Shown: positions 33,273-44,874 of the stretch, piece after piece
Position numbering within the stretch: position 1 is the stretch's first letter
Layout: the number at the start of each line of letters is the position of its first letter
Source: Imbricaverruca yamaguchii
Lineage: Eukaryota > Arthropoda > Thecostraca > Neoverrucidae
Direction of reading: 5' to 3'
Length of the DNA stretch: 64,000 bases
Assembly: GCA_034440575.1 (NCBI GenBank)
Contig: JAOTOL010001244.1
Span: 37,501 to 101,500 of the forward strand
Made by a program: the position numbers and the translations under genes
The notes under the pieces: generated by a model
Seen by the model: only the letters and a program-made list of their open reading frames with translations
The model's database searches: none
What the model was told of the DNA's origin: nothing

Positions 33273-34640
33273 TGAAGGCCCCGCCACTTTTTCCCAGAGT
33301 CGGTACGCTTTGGAGGCCGAGGTGCATTTTTGTTCTCCAGTTGCGCTCTTAGGATCCCCCTGTGCTTATTTATGGTTCCTCCCTCACATTTTGTGGGATC
33401 CCAAGACGATATTTGGGGCTCCAGTCCTGGAGTCCCCCTGCGACATTTCAGGTCCAGGCGCATGGTTCCGGGGGAATCCGACGCCAGTTCTCTAGGCTCG
33501 ACACAATTTTTGTTGACTTTTCCTGAATTATGCAAAGTCCGAGCCACGGCCTGATTTTTTCGGGCCACCGGCGACATATTTGTGTGTGTGTGTGGGGGGG
33601 GGGGGGTCACATGGCGATTTTTTAACCTTCGGTGCGTTTTTAGGTGCCGTATGCGATATGTTAAGGCATCTGGTGGTATGTTTGAGCTAAGGAGCGATTT
33701 TCCTGGCTAGGACATAAATTTTTCTGAATCTCTTTTTGAAGGGATCCGGCTTGATCTTTGTCGGGTTTCGATGCGATCTTGGGGCCACGCTGTGCTTAGC
33801 TGGGACCGCCGACGCAACCTTTTTGGAGCCCTGAGGGGAATTTCTGATGACCCGACCAGGATTTATATGACTAGCGACGTTAATTTTTGGTCCAAAGTGC
33901 GCCAAAGCGCGATATGTTTTTGAGGGGGATTTGGCGCCAGTTCTGAAATCGTGTTGTACTTATCTGGGTCCCAGTGTTAAATTGGCTCTCCCGGCACAAA
34001 TTGTCTGGTTCGGTGCAAGCTTGCTGGCATGCGAGCGGTCACCATCGTGATGTTCAAGGACCACAGTGCGACGTTTTCTCCTCCCAGCGTGGTTTTCAGT
34101 GGCCCGATCCAACTTTTTGTGCCCCCAGTGCGATTATCAGAGGTCACGGCCCGATGTTCCTGGACCCAGTGTGATTTCGAGGGCCCGAACAGTCTTTTTC
34201 GGGTCCAGCGTCATTTTCGGGGCCACGAATAAACTTTTTGGCCCTCGGCGAGATTCAGAGTCACAATCACACCTTTTAAAGCCTTTGCGTAATTTCATGG
34301 AGCACTTGCGTGACTTATCGGTGTCCCGGCGCGACTTCCAACAGTATTTTCGCGAGTCCGGTCCCACATTTTGGGGCTATCAACTTCATTTTTATGGTCC
34401 CGGGACGATTTTTGAGGTCTTCAATGTGATTGTTAGGGGCCTTGGTGTGATTTTGAGAGGCTCCAGAGGCTGGAGTCCAGCCTCTTTATAGGGACTCCTG
34501 CGCGACTTTTTGGCGGACCCATTGATTTGTGTGGGCCCCTTTGCGATTGTAAGGGACACCAACATGATTTTTAGGTAGCGTGACGCTATTTTTCCGCACC
34601 GAGGCGTAATTGTTCGGGCCCACAACCTATCATGGAGAGG
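33273..34640 (-). repeat. Phased 20-21-bp array element, copy 3
   Basis: This is the clearest array. On the plus strand, successive units read like AGTGCGATTATCAGAGGTCAC, AGTGTGATTTCGAGGGCCCG, AGCGTCATTTTCGGGGCCAC and GGGACGATTTTTGAGGTCTTC, so a GCGATTTTT block and a GGGCCC-like block alternate every 19-22 bases for over 1.3 kb. The part 33,273-33,680 is collinear with copy 1 and with 59,330-59,700, unit by unit. Long plus-strand open frames across it (up to 141 codons) follow from the unit and are not genes. A (GT)n-G13 tract interrupts at 33,581-33,606. Confidence 0.85.
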
Positions 34641-34677
34641 GGGACTGCTCCAGTGCTCCCTCCCTTAGGTACGCCAC
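34641..34677 (-). mobile_element. hAT-type terminus abutting the array
   Basis: On the minus strand, the sequence from 34,677 starts CAGTGGCGTACCTAAGGGAG and leads within about 50 bp into the first 20-bp units. This is the only array copy with a transposon-like end. It suggests, but does not prove, that the array element is a non-autonomous hAT derivative. The other end was not found. Confidence 0.4.
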
Positions 34678-35400
34678 TGTGCATGCCCCAATGATTGCAT
34701 AGCTCAGCCATGACGTCTATGGAGTACATCGCACACCATCGACATTCCTATGCGATTTTGACTGCTTGCACCATAAGTATTATTAAAAAATATACACTCT
34801 GCAATTTGCCTAACTTCGTCTAATTATCTTCGGGATTCTTAAATTTCAGCCTGGACGTGCACATCAATGGACGATGAAAAGACTCAATTGTAGTCTCCGT
34901 TGTAATTCGGTGTTTTGTACTTTTAGTCAAATGTCTTCATCGATTAAATTTTGTGATCAGCGTCTTTGCTAAGCAGAGATTGTTACATATGTCATGACAC
35001 CGCCATTTTATCGAACCATTTCTGTTCAACGACATAATTTGAATACAATGTTGAACGTGCTGTCAATGCCACTACGCAGTTACCCAACTGAAAGGTATGT
35101 GCGAACCGCATGTGCGACGAGGGAGAGCCGCCTGCGAGGGACAAGCACTCGGGTTACCAGGCTCACTGGTAGCATTGTGGACGGGGGAAGTGGGTGGACG
35201 TGATATGCCCTCTGTATTGTGGGTGGGGGAAGTGGTCGAACGTGATATGCTCTCTGTATTGTGGACGAGATGGGTATGTGTCTGCTCCCTCCACATATGC
35301 CCGATGGGCACAGTCGTGATATACTCATTGACATAAGACCACCTGAAAGTGTATGATCCGTACGTGTATGCATGATGCATCTATGGGGAGTCGGATTGCT
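34678..35400. other. No gene; one short tandem duplication
   Basis: A 42-bp segment containing GACGTGATATGCCCTCTGTA is duplicated in tandem at 35,181-35,263 with a few changes. No supported coding region. Confidence 0.5.
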
Positions 35401-36530
35401 CCACCACTGGCCACCATATTCTTGAACGCAGTTGAGACACTTCTGACGTCAAATCAACACCAGCCCACAACATATATGCACTAAATTGATAATGTCCTGG
35501 GTATTTGGACACACGGATCAAAAGCACTAGACGATTACTTCAATTTTCTCAACAACTTCCGTCCCTCCATAAAACTATCCATGGAGCGCAGTGACCATTC
35601 TAGTAAACAACAAGTACCTTTCCTGAAACACTTCTGACCATCAACAAGGACGATTCTCACATGACCGAGCTATACATAAAACCGATGGCGGCGCCCATAG
35701 CCCTTCCATATTTCTCGGCACACCCCATCCAAACAAAAAGAGCAGTTTTGTATGCACAGACATTGAGATCGAAGAGTCTCGGACCTAATGCTAATGCCTA
35801 GACTCATGGCCTGCAAAAAATCGACACTTTGTTTCTGGCAAACCACCTCGCATGATCAAAAGAGCAATGTTTCAGGTAGCACACCCCATGAGAAGTGCAC
35901 GTACACAAACGCGACGTTCAGACCCCAGAGACAACGCAACTTTCGTCAGCCTCCCCTACATAGATGTTGAGCTCATCAAAAAATAACAGCGACAATCAAA
36001 ACCTTAAAACTATCAATACGTGTGGCATTGCAGAGTGGCAAAACACTTTCAGAAACATTGACCAAGTCCGCTCTCAACTAACACCCGTGTCCTGCTGGGA
36101 TAAAAAAGTGTCACCGTTGTCTCGCAGGACTTCAAAGCAGATGCAACACACGGAACAGCGTCTGCCTTATAACATGCCAGCTATGCCTACCATGGGACAT
36201 GACGTATATAGGGTAAACCAAAAGCATTGTCAGAGACAGACTTAATTAGCACTTGGAGACGCTAAAAATACAACCGCTAATATCCCATTTGGCGAACACT
36301 TCACAATCACTCATGGGAGCAGCACTTTGGACTCTAAAACACTCAGCATATCTACTCTGCAAGTCTGCAAAGATATAGCTGAGCTCAAAATCACCGAAAT
36401 GGAAATTAGGGCCAAAAGACCTCCATTAAACACAATGACAGCATCCTGGACCCTCAGAAAACCCGGTTCCTTACACCACCTGAGGAAAGCACACATGCAA
36501 TACAACCGCAGCCGCAGTTGACACATGCAT
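35400..36530 (+). pseudogene. Decayed Penelope-like retroelement (RT C-terminus and GIY-YIG)
   Basis: Translations in shifting frames give the Penelope-type RT catalytic block with one Asp changed, IDNVLGIWTHGSKALDDYF in place of the usual YxDD-containing block. Then come FLNNFRPSIKLSMERSDHSS and VPFL, then TINKDDSHMTELYIKP, then HPIQTKRAVLYAQTLRSK. Further on are a cysteine-rich linker and CQLCLPWDMTYIG, matching the YIG half of a GIY-YIG nuclease, and finally FGEHFTITHG with a C-terminal RPPLNT. The order RT then GIY-YIG is diagnostic of Penelope-like elements. Many stops and frameshifts make it non-functional, and the 5' part is missing. Confidence 0.75.
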
Positions 36531-36784
36531 AATACACACACGGATCATAAATTGTATGTATTTTACGGGTAGGTAGATATTGTTACATATAAAATGAAGG
36601 CGATTCACTGTGCGGTGACACGAGATGAGGTGCATTAGGCATGTGTTTTTGTGATTTTTTAAAGCAAAATGTTTGCTGTTGAGGAAGGCCTGTGACAGAA
36701 ATAGATACAGTGGGAATTTGGATCTATGTCTTTGTTTTATTATGAGCATAAGGTTATTTTATGCCTTTTTATCACCGATATGAA

Positions 36785-37430
36785 ACACTCATTTGCTTTG
36801 TATCGATTCAGTGCTCCATTAGAAATTGCAAGATCGCCATTAGTTAGCCATTTCTAGATCAGCTCTGCTTTAGACGCAGGCTGGCCGTTCAGATCGCGGC
36901 CAGCTCGCCTCCTCTGGGAAATATGAACCGGGCTGCGACGTCGGGCGCTTAGCCGTGCAGGCTGGGAAACGGACGACTGCAGTGGCGGACACAGCTGTTG
37001 AACTGTTCATAATTTTGTCAACGTGTCCAGTATCTTCAGATCTGTATGCTGCTGCGTCGTTGGTACATTATCTTTTCCCTGCCACTGTCATGTGTAAGTG
37101 TCCTTAGAGATCAAGCTGAAGACGCCACTGGCAACGTGCACATCTCACTCGGTACGGCGAGGGTGAGGCACTGTATCTTGCGGTCGTCGGGGAGGGGAGG
37201 GGTAGTTGATGCGTGGTCTTCCCACGCCGGCTTGGGGCTGGGCTGTTGGGAACTGACGCCAGCGGATGGTCGGCTTATTCAAAGGCCGATGTGGTTGACT
37301 GGTTTAAGGTCGATACACATATGTTTATTGGCAAGGTGCTGAACGATATGTAAAATGTATGGATTATTAAGCTTGAAATCATGCTGCTCGCATGCACATG
37401 CAGCTAGTAGAGCATCTAAGCCAACTCATG
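36785..37430 (+). repeat. Dispersed repeat G, copy 1
   Basis: Inverse-orientation partner of 56,320-56,935. Shared blocks include AGTGCTCCATTAG, CTAGATCAGCTC (with one change in the partner), GCAGTGGCGGACACAG, GATCAAGCTGAAGACGCCACTGGCAACGTGCA (read across several units), and the end with CCGATGTGGTTGACTGGTTTAAGG and GCTGCTCGCATGCA. No protein is recognised. Two CAGTGG or CCACTG-type motifs occur inside, but the true ends were not resolved. Confidence 0.85.
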
Positions 37431-39190
37431 CAATCAGCTGCCCATTTTGTATGGGCCGTGATAATTCGAATTTTTACCTTAACTAGCGCAGATTAGCATT
37501 TGCCGTCCCCTGAAAACGCTTGCCAGACATGCCAGTTAGTAACTTCTAATTCAGTGTGGGCTGAAATCCTGTCCCCCAAGAGGGATTTTCGGGAACGGAT
37601 TTCGTGTATATTCACGGTGAAAACAAAAAACGCGACTCATTTCCGTGGCGCGTTACACGAAAAAAAAACTCATCTCCGTGCCGCTTTCACTTTCTTGTGG
37701 ACATTCCATAGTCAGAAAAATTAGAACAATAATTATGTATATTTATGCCTTGAAATACATCTTATTAACCACAAATAAAGCAAGAATTAGATCATTGAAG
37801 CTGTGGAGATCGTTCAGGAAGTAATCTGATTTCAGTACTACTTATTGAATTTTTAAGTTTAATGAGGTGAAATGCATCATTGGTGTAGGTACTGTGATGC
37901 CAGTATGGGAAACTGCCACTCCAACTTCAAAGTTGGGAAGGCAGGGCCCTCTGAACTTCCAAATGCATGCTTGATTTTACTGTTGGGAAAAAATGTTTTA
38001 AAAATACCCCGTGTCTAAAGCAAAGCGGCCGAAGTCAGGTTAATTTTTCGGATGTGTGGGCGTACTTTAGGATAGCATCTACTGTACTTATCTGGTGACG
38101 TCGCGTGATAAGCTCATGTTCTTCTCACTCGCTACAACCTTCTTACCCCAAGAGCAACAATTGTTACGCTTGAGGTGAAGCAAACTGTAAAGACGTCATT
38201 GTTGCAATCATTGGGCAGGGGAAACCGAATCAAGTTGACACAACTTTGGCGAAACTCAACATAATTCATCATTTTGGAGACGTGGCGAGGAGATGTCAGT
38301 TCGCAGCAGGCCCGATAAGGCCTGGGACGAGCTACCGGGCGCCGTGTCGGTGCATTGACGGCAATTCAAACCTTCGGCCCAAATTCCGCCGTTGAACTGG
38401 AATTCATTGATCGGGTGTTGAGGTCATGGTTCACGCAACGAGCTCTGCTTAGCAACAGCGCCCTGCCTCATAAAGCAACCCCAGGAAGAACTTGGATTAA
38501 ATTTATGTAATGGAATAAAATTTGAGTAATATATCAGGGATACTTTCTGTTTGTTTGATGTTTACTTTCAGTCCATTTTAATCATGAATTTAAACGCATT
38601 CACAGTCGCAAAGTTGAGAGAACATAGTAATGATAGTCGATACTTAAAAAAATAACAAGTGGGCGACAAATTAGAAATTAAGCAAAGGGATTTAAACTTT
38701 ACTTTCGGTCCACAAATGTGTCACATCGTCACCATTCCGCAGTCAGAAGTCGAAAGGACTCGGGTTTGTTTTTTGCGCGAGATGAGGGTGTCAGTAGCAA
38801 CATGTGCAACAGTAGCAATGACAACCGGCTTCATGCTTTTTGAGAGAATGGTGTTGTATCAACAATCCCGTGCATCAACTAGACCCGGTCTCCACTACTA
38901 CTGTTGTCATGTTTATTTCATGTGTTTACATGGCTACCTCGCAAGCTGCCACCTGGACTGTGCCATTTGGATCCTCTTAGGCCATGGCGTGTAGCGACTC
39001 GTAATACATTGGCTTCAGTACTTTCATAATCATAGGCATCACAATTTGTTTTTAAAACGCTGCGAAAAGGACATTGCAAAACATTGCAATACAAGATGTA
39101 GGGTTGGGTGTTACGGAGACTGAGACGGTATCTTGTGGTTAGGTTAAGTGAGCCATTCACCTCAAAACAAAGCTCAGTTCGCTGCAGTCG
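37431..39190. other. No recognised gene
   Basis: Mixed sequence. A 111-codon frame at 38,659-38,994 has no motif and is not called. A GGTTAGGTTAAG motif at 39,139 is isolated. Confidence 0.45.
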
Positions 39191-39194
39191 ATGC

Positions 39195-39590
39195 GGCCCT
39201 AAGCCCCCCACCTCAAAACAAAGACGCTGGGAATCCCCTTAAAAAATATCGCCCGACCCCACAACGGCGATAGTGAGTGCTCAAACAAACCTTGCTGGGC
39301 TCCAAACAAATCGCGCCGCAGCCTAAGACAATCGTACCAGAATCCAAAAATCGTCGGACCCATCCTCCCGAAAAATCGCGATGGAAGCAGAAAAATTGCA
39401 CCGTGGCCTCAGCCTGCACAGGGTCCCGGAATGGTTCAGTTTATATCAATAAAAAACAAGGGGACCCTTGAAATATCGAGCAGAGTTTATAAAAATATGT
39501 TTTGAGGCTTACAATGGATGCACCGGATAAAAAATTGCGCCGACTGAGGCCTCAAGGCTCGGGGGCCCTCCAATGATGGTGTCATTGCTG
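39195..39590 (+). repeat. Phased 20-21-bp array element, copy 4
   Basis: Units such as GGGCTCCAAACAAATCGCGCC, AGAATCCAAAAATCGTCGGACCC and CCCGAAAAATCGCGATGG recur at about 20-21-bp spacing in the same orientation as copies 1 and 5. It is short and degenerate, lies directly upstream of a truncated LINE, and may have been cut by that insertion. Confidence 0.65.
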
Positions 39591-39724
39591 AACGTCTGGC
39601 GTAGCATCTGCCGGTGTGCGTCTACCAACGCACACGACATGACCGTGTCCAACTGAGGAACTATGAGTAATTGAAGTAAAGTTTAAGGTGGATCAGTTTA
39701 GGTTTCATAGACGATTGTAAGCTA

Positions 39725-41755
39725 CGAAGGCAACACTCTTGAACGCCCATTTTGCGAAACAATCCCAATCGCATAATAACTTGCAACTACCTTCTATGGA
39801 CGCACAAAATAATCATAGCATTCCAAGTTTGGCAGAAATGCAAGTTACTGAAAATGAAGTTCTTCAGCAACTCAACCATCTAAATCCAAATAAATCGACA
39901 GGACCCGATGAAATACCTCCCAGGCTGTTTAAACTAAGTGCTATTCTTATCTACGAACCCCTTACTAAATTATTCAACAAATCGTTATCACTGGGGGTTT
40001 TCCCCAAGGATTTGGAAACAAGCAAATGTGTCGCCCATATTCAAAAAGAAAGGAGCATGCTCTGATCCCACAAATTATAGGCCAATTAGCCTCTTATCGT
40101 GCTTGTCCAAAATCCTAGAAAAGTTAGTTTTTAAACGAATTTATTCACACATAACTGATAACAATATACTCTCTGAAAGGCAAAGTGGTTACCGTCCATA
40201 TCATGGTACCCAACTACAGTTGCTCTACTTGACACATACGTTATATTCATCTTTAGATCGAAATCTTGACTTTACATGTATATATTTGGACATACAAAAA
40301 TATTTTGATACTATATGGCATGCAGGGCTTATTTTTAAGTGCAAAAAACCATTGTGGAATTGACGGCACTGCGTTAATGTGGCTGCAATCATACTTACAT
40401 AATAGGGAACAACGTGTAAGGGTAGGAAACAGCCTTTCACCACCAACTACCATAAATGCGGGTTGCCCACAGGGTTCTGTCTTGGGACCCCTTTTGGCAT
40501 TAATATATTTAAATGACTTGGCAGACATGATTACAAATGAAATCCTATTTTTCGCTGATGACACGTCGCTTTACGCTTCACATATACAAGGCTCACTAGA
40601 AGCACAACAATCGATTCAAAAATATATCGATATTATACACGAATTTGGAACAACATGGGGTATACAATTTAATGCGGCAAAAACGATCCAACAAACATTC
40701 ACATGTAAGAGTATCAGTAAACCGCTAAATCCCAGAATGGGAGGCCAGCCAATACCAATCTTAGGAAATCATAAACACCTCAGCCTTACATTTTCTTCCG
40801 ACTTGCGCTTCCATAGTCACATAAACGATATTATCCTAAAGGTCAATTGTGCACTAAGCCCCCTTTATCCTGTTGCAAGTAAGATTCCCAAACAAATCCT
40901 CTGTAACTTGTATAAAATTTACATTCGGCCTCTGTTTGACTATACAGATACTATATATGACGGACATATAACAATATCTGATGCACTCAGACTTGATAAA
41001 TTACAAAAAAGAGCAACTAGATTAATCACAGGTGCACTATATAGAACATTTTCCGGAAAAATTAGACCGAAATTGGGATTGGATGAGCTAAAAACACGGC
41101 GAGAAATTCATAAACTTCTTTTGTTCCACAAAATCAAGCACGCAGGTCCGGGTCTACCAACTTATATTAGAAAACTAGTTACTGAACCACGACATACAGT
41201 TACAGGAAGGCGTCTCAGAAATTCAACTACACTGACAGTCCCGCTAAATAGAATCGCCTTGTTCCAAAAATCGTTTTTCCTGGCCACAACAAAGGTGTGG
41301 AACAATCTTCCTGAAAATGTGAGGCATGAACGAAACATCAATAAATTCAAGAGGGCAATTATGGGTCGCACAGATGCCACGATACCGCCACAATATTATT
41401 GTCTCGGTACGAAACCAGGCAACACGTTGCATGCAAGGTTCAGGATGGGCCTCACTGAACTAAACGCAGACACATTTGTTGTCAATCCTCTACATGACCC
41501 ATCATGCTCATGCGGCTATTCCAAACAAGATGCAATTCATTTCATATTTCACTGTCCTCTTTATGCTTACCATATAAATATTCTATTTACCAAACTGAGA
41601 AACACGACAGATATGTTCACTAACTTAACCGAAAAGAAGATTTCACAAACGCTCATTTTTGGAAATGGTCTCGGTAAGAACCTTCAGCTGTGTGTAGCTT
41701 TAGCATTTCAGACGTTTCTTATCAACACAAAACGCTTTAACACAAAAAATTAACA
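39725..41755 (+). pseudogene. 5'-truncated CR1/L2-type LINE: reverse transcriptase with C-terminal Cys/His motif
   Basis: Three frames together give a nearly complete RT. At 39,739-40,020 is the fingers region (NPNKSTGPDEIPPRLFKLSA). At about 40,000-40,350 are FKKKGACSDPTNYRPISLLS and the first catalytic block, LDIQKYFDTIWH. The long frame 40,266-41,753 (RT from about residue 20) holds NAGCPQGSVLGP (residues 64-75), FADDT (96-100, catalytic pair), thumb blocks, LPENVRHERNINKF, and a terminal PSCSCGYSKQDAIHFIFHCP motif. The C-x-C...H...C motif is typical of this LINE group. Two frameshifts, near 40,020 and 40,345, disable it. The endonuclease half is absent, as expected for 5' truncation. The long frame and intact FADD imply a fairly recent insertion. 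Confidence 0.9.
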
Positions 41756-42540
41756 TACAGAACTAACCAGGTGCTCCCGGGTGCGGGCGCAATATGAGTA
41801 CCACACATGTGTGCATACTTTGTGCCGATGGGGCGTGCTGGCGGGGCGGGCGGCGATTGTCGCACCGTGTCGGTGGTCAAGTTTTATTGGATGGAAACGT
41901 TGTTGCGAGAGGCATCAGTTATATTTTTCTAACCCATATTGTTCACAACCGAAGCCTACGTACCGCACATGCGTTGCATCGCGAATTATCTACGACGCGT
42001 ATGACAGCGACCAAATGCCCACTGGTCGAATTCGCTGGATCGACAAGACATCGGTGTGAATGAAAGCGGCGACAATTCAGGGGTGACCACTAATCTGTAT
42101 GCAGTTTTGGCTTCGAGAGGTGTTTTATTAGCCAATATCTCTCATATAGTCATGTATCCAGTTCTTCAGATAACCATCATGTATCATGTACTCATTACTT
42201 GTCGGTAATTAATTGAAGCTGAAAAGGCAGTATTTGCTAAAATACAGTATTTAACATGTGTGCTAGATCATACCAACATTTTTGGTAAACTTGAATAGCT
42301 TTTTTATTGTCCATATTCAGAAACACTTTCGTTTCATCTATTTGTTTCATACTTATTGTCAGGCTACATAGCATTTTCACACGTCTGGACACCTCCATAA
42401 ATTGCCACTCGATGAAATGCGTAATGTTGTGTTGTAAGACAAAAGCGCCATGCCAAGATAAAAGGGGTTATTCTCGACACCGTGTGAGTTCAGAATTCCA
42501 ACCTTGCCTGGGGTCCATTTGAACGTGGATGAACGTGAAT
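41756..42540. other. 3' flank of the LINE; no recognised gene
   Basis: The first few hundred bases may be the LINE 3' untranslated region. Overlapping frames at 41,781-42,063 are cysteine- and arginine-rich but have no family match I can name. Confidence 0.35.
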
Positions 42541-42626
42541 CATTTGAACGTGGACGTGTCACCCATAGGGCCTATGGGTGACACGTGTCACCATAGACGT
42601 GTCACCCATAGACGTGTCACCCATAC
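42541..42626. repeat. Palindrome seeded short tandem repeat (GACGTGTCACCCATA)
   Basis: A near-perfect palindrome at 42,555-42,585 has 15-bp arms CGTGTCACCCATAGG around one central base. It is followed by three further 13-17-bp units of the same arm. Array and palindrome share one unit, suggesting growth by template switching. Confidence 0.85.
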
Positions 42627-42629
42627 TGC

Positions 42630-43065
42630 ATGCCATTGCTAAACCATGCGGCGAATCACTGGTTGTCGATGCAGTACCACCCTAGCTTCTCCACGAGGCA
42701 GTGCTCAACACTGTCGAATGCTTTTGAGGTGTCTGCCGTGACTAATGAAATCATCATGTCTTTGTCAACATTGCTAGTCGCATATACTACAGTTCAAGCA
42801 TGCACTGCCGCCTTCGTCGATAGGCCAGGGCGGAAGCCATATTGTTGACGGGATATAATATGCAGACTAAGTACGTATTGCGTCAGTTTTGTACATACTG
42901 TAAGCGCACAAAGCCTACTCACGACCACCAATATCGATATTGGTCGATAGTTGCACCGCTTAGTATCGTCGCCTTTATCTATCGGCACTATTGTAATGAT
43001 TTTCCAGTTCACAATGCTACTATTAATAACATGCAGTAGATGCATGCATGCAGATGTCGACACCG
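42630..43065 (-). pseudogene. LINE reverse transcriptase fragment
   Basis: The minus strand encodes NWKIITIVPIDKGDDTKRCN, YRPISILVVVSRL, QQYGFRPGLSTKAAVHA and, after a frame change, LVTADTSKAFDSVEH with the first catalytic Asp region, ending near EKLGWYCIDNQ. This is the palm and fingers part of a non-LTR RT whose blocks differ from the 39.7-41.7 kb element, so it is a different family. About 145 codons remain, with no start and no downstream catalytic DD. Confidence 0.8.
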
Positions 43066-43186
43066 CCGCACAATGATATCAGTACATGACGATCTCATCC
43101 GCCTCAGCATGGGCGATAGCTACGGCAGCGCCGCAGGGCGCTGAGAAAGCGCTCCCGCTGCAGAATCATTGCCGGCGTGACGGGAG

Positions 43187-43632
43187 CAAATTTGGAGCGC
43201 CACAGACGCTGCGTTTTCTCAGTCCTTCCCAGGCTGCTAGTCAATGGCGTCACCAGGGAATGGCCAGCCGCCATATTGCGGGTGGATACAATGTAAATAT
43301 TGCGAGAGTATCACAGTGCATCTAACATTTTAAGCCAACCGTAAACTCAGATACAAATAGGTCCGAGCAATGTGTGCGTCCTCTCTATCCGCCACTACTC
43401 TGCATATCAGTTTCCCACGGGACGGCAGCCGATTGCCAAGCTATGAAACGCTAACAATACAGGCACACAACGAGCTCGTATTCAATAGCATCATCCTGCC
43501 ATCTAACGAGAAATATTGTTACCTACGCTTCAGCGTTCAATCTGACATTCATTCCTTATTCAACGCGGTAATACCAAGACCGTGCTGCTACCTAGCGAGA
43601 GAAAGCTGAACTTATGCTTCTTGGACATCGGA
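43187..43632 (-). repeat. Conserved tail T, copy 2
   Basis: Read on the minus strand, this runs from CCAAGAAGCATAAG through CTAGATGGCAGGATG-like sequence, CGTCCCGTGGGAAACTGATATGC, AGTGGCGGATAGAGAGG and CCTGGTGACGCCATTGA to GCAGCGTCTGTGGCGC, where homology with 48,960-49,396 ends. The two full tails match over about 430 bp despite carrying different minisatellites. No coding potential was recognised. Confidence 0.9.
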
Positions 43633-44325
43633 ATTGAGAGTAGATCTTCTGAACAATCCAGTCCAGAAAGTAGATCCTCTGAACATACCGGCCCAAGAGT
43701 AGATCTTCTGAACATTCCGGGCCAAGAGTAGGTCTTCTGAAAATTCAGTCCCGAGAGTAGATCTTGTGAACACTTCCATCCTCCGAGTAGATCCTCTGAA
43801 CATTTCCAGTAGTAGATCTTCTGAACATTTCCAGCAGTAGATCTTCTGAACAACTAAGGCCTATTTGTAGATCCTCTGAACAATGCAGTCCCGAGAGTAG
43901 ATATTGTGAAAAAAAATTATCCTGAAAGTAGATCCTGTGAACCCTTTCGTCTTCGAGTAGATCTTCTGAACAAACCAGTCCCGAGAGTAGATCTTGTGAA
44001 CACTTTCAGCTTTCAGTAGATCCTCTGAACATGTGCATTCGGGAGTAGATCTTCTGAACACTTGAGGCCTATTTGTAGATCCTCTGAACAACCCAGTCCC
44101 GAGAGTAGATCTTGTGAAAAAAATTATCCTGAAAGTAGATCCTGTGAACCCTTTCGTCTTCGAGTAGATCTTCTGAACAACCCAGTCCCGTGAGTAGATC
44201 TTGTGAAAATAGATGTTCTGAAAGTAGATCCTGTGAAAATAAATCCTCTAAAAGTAGGTATACTGAACGTAGGTCTTCTGAAAGTAGATCTTGTGAGCTT
44301 CCCCCATCAAATCTTGTGAACATCG
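43633..44325 (-). repeat. AGATCTACT minisatellite, copy 2
   Basis: Inverse copy of 28,405-29,090 with the same succession of spacer types, so the two arrays derive from one parent. A partial internal duplication is visible: the block with the A/T-rich AAAAATTATCCTGAAAG spacer occurs twice, near 43,910 and 44,118. Open frames across it are repeat artefacts. Confidence 0.95.
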
Positions 44326-44874
44326 CTGCCGTTAATATGAACGGCATCGCAAGAAACTTCCGGCCTTGATGGAAGGCTACGGAGGCGTGAGGTCGTAAAT
44401 ATTTATTGTCAGGAATGAATATTGAATTAAGCCAGAAACATAAGGTTTTCGATGTCAAAGAGCATTGTATCGAGTGCATGAAGTGTTGAACTTCTCTTGT
44501 ATCACGTCTGTGACACACAAGGTACGGATTATGCGATTGACTATATTTGTAGAGTGAAGATAAAGATCTTGTAATTCTTTGCCAACTGAAAAATCATCAT
44601 TAGTAGAGAAAATTAGTGGTCCCCATCGTGTTTTGAGAAGAAAATAAATATTACGGTGAGCACTTAGGCCTGCTCAGGCCGTTTCGTGCTACGAACAGAA
44701 AGAATAAAAAAGATTATGTCATGAAAGTCAAGTTATATATCCTGAAGCAAGTTGGTTTTCCGGAGAAAATTGAAAAGTAGATTGATGAGGAACGGGTGTT
44801 TATCTCCCAATGGTGTGGGCAAAGAAAATGGGACGTTGTGAGTACGGCAGTAGTTTGTAAGTGTTTTTCGATGG
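44326..44874. other. Probable 3' flank of the minus-strand LINE
   Basis: No coding region. The last part probably contains the LINE 3' untranslated region, but I could not place its end or a poly(A)-type tail. Confidence 0.35.

Noticed and set aside
34066..34491. 141-codon frame inside the 20-bp array
   Set aside because: Open by virtue of the 20-21-bp unit composition; collinear copies do not keep the frame.
38659..38994. 111-codon frame ending in a hydrophobic Cys-rich part
   Set aside because: No domain, splice site or repeat homologue; within expectation for chance.
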